A DNA stretch of 10,070 nucleotides, from the NCBI GenBank assembly GCA_002431355.1, contig DJEQ01000099.1, positions 837 through 10,906 of the forward strand, in the 5' to 3' direction. A program made the position numbers and the translations under genes. This document shows, in pieces, positions 7,314 to 10,070 of this stretch (position 1 is its first letter; the number at the start of each line of letters is the position of its first letter). Origin of the DNA: Oribacterium sp. UBA5894 (lineage in GTDB: Bacteria; Bacillota; Clostridia; Lachnospirales; Lachnospiraceae). The notes under the pieces are model-generated. The model had not been told where the DNA came from. It searched no databases and saw only the letters and a program-made list of their open reading frames with translations.

Positions 7314-8042
7314 ATGTTTGTGCGAGGCGAAAGCAATGAGGCGCGCGAGAAGCGTGTCCGGGAAATCATGAAGCGGCTTGATGCGCATTACGGTGCCGAG
7401 CCGCCGATTTTTTTGAAAAGTGAAAATGCGTGGCAGCTGCTCTTCGCAACGATTCTGAGCGCACAGTGTACGGACGCTCGTGTGAACATGGTGACGGAGA
7501 AGCTTTTTAAGAAATATACCAGTCTCGAGGATTTCGCAACGGTGCCGATCGAGGAGCTGGAGGAGGACATTCGTTCGACCGGCTTCTACCACAATAAGGC
7601 GCGGAATATCAAGGCCTGCGCGGCCGCACTCCTCGAGCGCTTCGGCGGCGTCGTGCCCGATAACATTGACGATCTGACCTCACTTCCGGGTGTCGGACGG
7701 AAGACGGGAAACCTCATCCTTGGGCACATCTATGATAAGCCTGCACTTGTGGTGGATACGCATGTGAAGCGCATTTCGAATCGTCTGGGGCTCGCGGCTT
7801 CCAATGATCCGACGCGCACGGAGTATCAGCTCATGGAAACGGTGCCGGAGGAATTCTGGATTCGCTGGAATACGCACATCATTTCGCTGGGGCGAAGCTA
7901 CTGCATGTCGGCGCGCCCGGACTGCGGACAATGCTTCCTTCGGGACCTCTGCCCAAGCTGTGGCCAGACGGCGCTTCTGGAGGCGACCCGCGCGGGTGTG
8001 ACGAGCGGGAAGAGCCGGAAGGCAAAGGGAAAGGAACTGTAG
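7314..8042 (+). CDS. nth: Endonuclease III (DNA glycosylase/AP lyase)
   Basis: Removes oxidised pyrimidines and cleaves the abasic site in base excision repair. Helix-hairpin-helix motif LPGVGRKTG with catalytic K130, and catalytic D148 in VVDTHVKR; both are offset by ten from E. coli K120 and D138. The [4Fe-4S] loop has C197, C204, C207 and C213 in the expected C-x6-C-x2-C-x5-C spacing, so the cluster is intact. Length is 242 residues: slightly longer than E. coli Nth because of about ten extra N-terminal residues and a basic tail (GKSRKAKGKEL). The start is less certain than elsewhere: ATG 7314 has AGGGAAAG about twelve bases upstream, and GTG 7320 is possible. It lies 24 bases after the dCMP deaminase gene, so co-transcription is likely. 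Confidence 0.96.
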   Translation: MFVRGESNEAREKRVREIMKRLDAHYGAEPPIFLKSENAWQLLFATILSAQCTDARVNMVTEKLFKKYTSLEDFATVPIEELEEDIRSTGFYHNKARNIKACAAALLERFGGVVPDNIDDLTSLPGVGRKTGNLILGHIYDKPALVVDTHVKRISNRLGLAASNDPTRTEYQLMETVPEEFWIRWNTHIISLGRSYCMSARPDCGQCFLRDLCPSCGQTALLEATRAGVTSGKSRKAKGKEL

Positions 8043-8047
8043 GGGGA

Positions 8048-8132
8048 AAGTATGCGCGCGGGTTGAGCGGATGGTAGAGGTCTGCCATGGCGTCGCGGCT
8101 ATCAACGGCAAGTATGCGCGCGGGTTGAGCGG
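8048..8132. repeat. Pair of perfect 23-base direct repeats, 62 bases apart
   Basis: Copies at 8048-8070 and 8110-8132 are identical over 23 bases, core TATGCGCGCGGGTTGAGCGG. They lie in the 189-base gap between nth and the DUF6472-like gene. Spacing and layout mirror the pair at 1073-1160, and both share CGCGCGG (1086-1092; 8055-8061). The rest of the gap has a GCCATGGC palindrome (8084-8091) and a short GCACC/GGTGC stem (about 8140-8158). No terminator or clear promoter was seen. Confidence 0.8.
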
Positions 8133-8231
8133 CTGCGTAGCACCGGGAAACATGGTGCCTTCTGGAGCAGGCGCAGTGCACGGTGGATTTACGGTAAACG
8201 AAGGCCTGGTGTGGAAAGTGAGTGAGAATCA

Positions 8232-8483
8232 ATGTCAGAATGTGAAATGTGTTTAAATCTCGTCTATGACGATGACGAGGAGGGGTGGGTCTGTGAGGCC
8301 GATATCGATGAGGATGACATGGCCCATATGTGGGGCGGACGCCGCCGGCATTGTCCGTACTGGCGCTCGAACGATGAGTACCGTACGGTAAAGCATCAGT
8401 CGATCGGGCACCTGCCAGGCTATCAGGACGATGGTCATTTCGTCGATGACCTGCACGAGGAGTTGTCGGACGGAGAGGCGTAG
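8232..8483 (+). CDS. Small cysteine-containing acidic protein, DUF6472-like
   Basis: An 83-residue protein starting MSECEMCLNLVYDDD. C4-x2-C7 near the start, then C21 and C42 (HCPYW), form a plausible zinc or metal knuckle. Acidic residues (DIDEDDMAHM) lie between the cysteine pairs. It resembles the small clostridial DUF6472 family, which I recall as C-x2-C-x-N-x-VYD followed by a CPYF/W motif; function unknown. The family member usually ends soon after the DEYRTV segment (about residue 50), so the acidic tail to residue 83 is an extension. The RBS is weak (GGAAAG about 14 bases upstream), so translation level is uncertain, but the pattern and position before trmL support a real gene. It ends 55 bases before the trmL start. 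Confidence 0.75.
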   Translation: MSECEMCLNLVYDDDEEGWVCEADIDEDDMAHMWGGRRRHCPYWRSNDEYRTVKHQSIGHLPGYQDDGHFVDDLHEELSDGEA

Positions 8484-8510
8484 CTGGAACGCAGATGTAG
8501 GAATTACAGG

Positions 8511-8524
8511 TCGGCGTATGCCGA
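8511..8524. other. Short perfect hairpin before the trmL RBS
   Basis: TCGGC (8511-8515), loop GTAT, GCCGA (8520-8524), ending one base before the AAAGGGAG (8526-8533) that serves trmL. It could affect RBS access, but a 5-bp stem of this kind can occur by chance in GC-rich DNA. Confidence 0.35.
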
Positions 8525-8538
8525 GAAAGGGAGAGCAG

Positions 8539-9111
8539 ATGCTGCATATTGTGCTTCATGAACCGGAAATACCATTTAATACAGGGGCGATCGGGCGGAC
8601 CTGTGTGGCGACACATACGCCGCTTCACATGATTCGGCCGTATGGCTTTACGCTCGATGACCGCTATATTAAGCGTGCGGGGATGGATTACTGGGCGAAG
8701 CTCGACCTGCATGAGCACCTTGACTATGAGGATTTTCTCGCGCAGTATCCGGAGCTCCGTTTTGCGGATGATTTCGAGACGACCTGGACGCAGGAAATTC
8801 TCGAAACACCGAAGCTCTGGTTTGCAACCACGAAGGGACGCCAGGTGTACAGTGATGTACGCTTCGGCCCAAATGATTTCATCATGTTTGGCAAGGAATC
8901 GGCCGGGATCCCGGAGGAGATTCTCGTGCAGCACCCGAAGGCCTGCATTCGCATTCCGATGTGGGGCGATATGCGTTCGCTGAATCTCAGCAATTCCGTG
9001 GCGATCCTTCTGTATGAGGCCTACCGCCAGAACCAGTTCCAGGACCTCACAAAATACGGGAATTTACATCACTTATCATGGGGTGCTCCGGCAGGAGCGG
9101 GGACCCCATGA
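8539..9111 (+). CDS. trmL: tRNA (cytidine/uridine-34-2'-O)-methyltransferase, TrmL/SPOUT family
   Basis: A SPOUT methyltransferase that uses S-adenosylmethionine to 2'-O-methylate the wobble nucleotide of tRNA-Leu isoacceptors in characterised relatives. Motif 1 is N14-T-G-A-I-G-R20; motif 2 is FGKESAGIP (117-125); motif 3 is SLNLSNSVAI (147-156), which forms the knotted SAM pocket. ATG 8539 is chosen because the family begins M-L-H-I-V-L-H-E-P and AAAGGGAG (8526-8533) lies five bases upstream; the earlier in-frame ATGs at 8431 and 8518 would make the RBS coding or overlap the previous gene. At 190 residues it is longer than the E. coli protein (about 157), from a mid-protein insertion and a tail. 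The last nine residues (GAPAGAGTP) follow the usual LHHLxW ending and are encoded by a hairpin that includes the TGA stop. Confidence 0.94.
   Translation: MLHIVLHEPEIPFNTGAIGRTCVATHTPLHMIRPYGFTLDDRYIKRAGMDYWAKLDLHEHLDYEDFLAQYPELRFADDFETTWTQEILETPKLWFATTKGRQVYSDVRFGPNDFIMFGKESAGIPEEILVQHPKACIRIPMWGDMRSLNLSNSVAILLYEAYRQNQFQDLTKYGNLHHLSWGAPAGAGTP
9076..9111. other. Hairpin overlapping the trmL stop codon
   Basis: TCATGGGGT (9076-9084) pairs perfectly with ACCCCATGA (9103-9111); inside it GCTCC (9085-9089) pairs with GGAGC (9094-9098) around GGCA, leaving GGGG (9099-9102) as a bulge. The trmL stop TGA forms the foot of the right arm. No T run follows. First of four hairpins ahead of the next gene. 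Confidence 0.75.
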
Positions 9112-9131
9112 TGCCCCCAGGCGGCAGTGGA

Positions 9132-9154
9132 GGCGTTTGCATAAAGCAAACGCC
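9132..9154. other. Perfect 9-bp hairpin with ATAAA loop
   Basis: GGCGTTTGC (9132-9140), loop ATAAA (9141-9145), GCAAACGCC (9146-9154). Loop and C-G closing pair match the tip of the long element at 2448-2452. No T run follows (next bases GGAGCG), so not a canonical terminator. Confidence 0.8.
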
Positions 9155-9168
9155 GGAGCGATATCCCG

Positions 9169-9183
9169 CAGATCTATGATCTG
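9169..9183. other. Small CAGATC/GATCTG hairpin
   Basis: CAGATC (9169-9174), loop TAT, GATCTG (9178-9183). Six perfect pairs; weak on its own but third in a regular series of hairpins. Confidence 0.5.
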
Positions 9184-9194
9184 TGCCCGAAGGG

Positions 9195-9225
9195 CGAACA
9201 TCGGGGGACAGTACCCCGATGTTCG
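9195..9225. other. Perfect 12-bp hairpin with a competing stem
   Basis: CGAACATCGGGG (9195-9206), loop GACAGTA, CCCCGATGTTCG (9214-9225). A second stem, GCCCGAA (9185-9191) with TTCGGGC (9222-9228), shares the right-arm TTCG and so competes with the foot of the main stem. It lies 25 bases before the RBS of the next gene, and no T run follows. It could be a leader structure or part of a repeat element. Confidence 0.8.
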
Positions 9226-9250
9226 GGCGAGGCTGTTTGGCCGGTAAGAT

Positions 9251-9257
9251 AAAGGAG
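9251..9257 (+). promoter_or_regulatory. Ribosome binding site of the terminal partial gene
   Basis: AAAGGAG four bases before ATG 9262, directly after the hairpin series; it fixes the start of the last gene. Confidence 0.75.
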
Positions 9258-9261
9258 AAGC

Positions 9262-10070
9262 ATGAAGAAGCACGCGGAAAGAAAAACTGAACAGAGCATC
9301 ACCGCGGCGCTTCTCGTGACGATCCTGGCGGTCGTCGGCATTGGCCTCGGATGGCAGATGCGGAAGAGAACCGTGGGGAAGTCGGTTGAAAGCGCCGAGG
9401 TGGAAACCACGGGGGTGGAGATCCCGACCGAGGAGGAAACGAGTGCAGCGGAGACGCTGGAGGAGACGCTGCTCGATGATCCGCAGGACGATGTGCCGAC
9501 GGCCTATGTGGCCTATCAGGGTGTGGTCGAGGAGCTGGAGGCGACATATGGGGCAGCCGGCAGCCAGGCGTCTACGCAGGGAGGCTTCAGCTTCGATGCC
9601 AGTAGCTCTATGGATCTGACGGGGGTCTGCCTTCTCCGACTGATTGATTTCAATCGAGATGGGCTCGCGGAGCTTGTGGCAGGCTATCGAGCGCCTTCGG
9701 ATGGGCAGTACCATTTTCGGGTTTATGGCTTTTCGAGAGGTGCGCTTCACCTCTACCTCGATGCGCTTATGGGAGGCAATGGAGAGCCGGAGGTCTATGA
9801 GCTTGCGACGGAGCGTCTGAATGATGGACAGATCTACCTCATCACGCATGACGGGATCACGGAGCATCGGGTTTATGGCTTCGATGCGACGGGGAATTTT
9901 GTGCCGCTCATTGAAATCGGTCCGCACCGGATCAATGGACAGGCTGTATACGATACCCTCGTCCAGAGGGCGATGCAGGAATGGATTTCTGATGAACAGA
10001 CGCTGTATCCGATGACAAGGCTGCTTGATACGAGCAGTGCGCTACAGTCGGTGCAGGAGACGAAGGAAGC
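9262..10070 (+). CDS. Membrane-anchored extracellular protein with FG-GAP/VCBS-like motif, 3' partial
   Basis: The frame is open from ATG 9262 to the window end, giving 269 residues, with no stop seen. It starts with a basic cap (MKKHAERKTEQ), then one hydrophobic segment (about 12-31, SITAALLVTILAVVGIGLGW), then an acidic, threonine-rich linker (about 44-80), as in surface-exposed anchored proteins. From about 118 the protein is beta-rich. The segment D129-F-N131-R-D133-G134 followed by LAEL resembles the calcium-binding D-x-N-x-D-G of FG-GAP/VCBS repeats. A near-repeat RVYGF occurs twice, 50 residues apart (DNA copies at 9718-9731 and 9868-9881), hinting at repeated beta units. Substrate and role are not recognisable. 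Preceded by a hairpin series after trmL; it may have its own promoter there, though no clear -10/-35 pair was seen. Confidence 0.75.
   Translation, partial: MKKHAERKTEQSITAALLVTILAVVGIGLGWQMRKRTVGKSVESAEVETTGVEIPTEEETSAAETLEETLLDDPQDDVPTAYVAYQGVVEELEATYGAAGSQASTQGGFSFDASSSMDLTGVCLLRLIDFNRDGLAELVAGYRAPSDGQYHFRVYGFSRGALHLYLDALMGGNGEPEVYELATERLNDGQIYLITHDGITEHRVYGFDATGNFVPLIEIGPHRINGQAVYDTLVQRAMQEWISDEQTLYPMTRLLDTSSALQSVQETKE

Noticed and set aside
6597..7592. Long minus-strand open frame (331 codons) opposite dCMP deaminase and nth
   Set aside because: Both sense genes have complete catalytic motifs; the antisense product has no recognisable pattern.
8071..8256. 61-codon plus-strand frame between nth and the DUF6472-like gene
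   Set aside because: It runs through the repeat copy, lacks an RBS, overlaps the start of the better-supported gene and matches no family.
7879..8934. Long minus-strand open frame (351 codons) across nth, the DUF6472-like gene and trmL
   Set aside because: It is antisense to three genes with clear family motifs, has low-complexity R/H/P composition typical of GC-rich shadow frames, and no RBS.
9076..9927. Minus-strand open frame (283 codons) opposite the last gene
   Set aside because: The sense frame has an RBS, a TM anchor and a coherent ectodomain; the antisense frame is R/H rich and runs through the hairpin cluster.

Overview
The window is GC-rich and encoded entirely on the + strand. 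It looks like chromosomal housekeeping DNA of a clostridial Firmicute, most likely a GC-rich member of the Lachnospiraceae. The basis is the DUF1385-prmC-prfA gene order, strong AAGGAG-type ribosome binding sites, a small DUF6472-like cysteine protein beside trmL, and an SH3b-GH18 protein of the type common in that group. The family assignment is inferred from gene content and protein style; no search was run.

Layout. 1-1047: 3' part of a DUF1385 (YqhQ-like) membrane protein, start outside the window. 1048-1235: non-coding, with a pair of 27-base repeats 61 bases apart. 1236-2306: prmC, RF1 glutamine methyltransferase, with an unusual internal insertion. 2307-2582: a very long hairpin element of about 240 bases. 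2583-3668: prfA, release factor 1. 3678-5447: membrane-anchored SH3b-GH18 glycosidase-like protein, GTG start, its SD sharing bases with the prfA stop. 5491-6666: Sua5-type threonylcarbamoyl-AMP synthase. 6789-7289: dCMP deaminase. 7314-8042: endonuclease III (nth). 8043-8231: non-coding, with a perfect 23-base repeat pair 62 bases apart. 8232-8483: small cysteine protein. 8539-9111: TrmL-type tRNA methyltransferase. 9076-9228: a run of four hairpins. 9262 to the window end: membrane-anchored, FG-GAP/VCBS-like protein, 3' end outside the window.

How the genes fit together. Several products act on decoding: PrmC methylates the GGQ glutamine of RF1, Sua5 makes the activated intermediate for t6A37 of ANN-decoding tRNAs, and TrmL methylates the wobble ribose of certain tRNAs. 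dCMP deaminase (dUMP/dTTP supply) and endonuclease III (base excision repair) add nucleotide metabolism and DNA repair. All genes share a strand, and no canonical terminator (GC hairpin followed by a T run) was seen between any pair, so long co-transcribed blocks are plausible.

The least explained material is intergenic: the long hairpin between prmC and prfA, the hairpin cluster after trmL (one hairpin shares an ATAAA loop with the long element), and two separate intergenic regions each holding two copies of a GC-rich repeat at 61-62 base spacing. These are the best candidates for something undescribed. No defence system, CRISPR array, transposase, tRNA or rRNA was seen.
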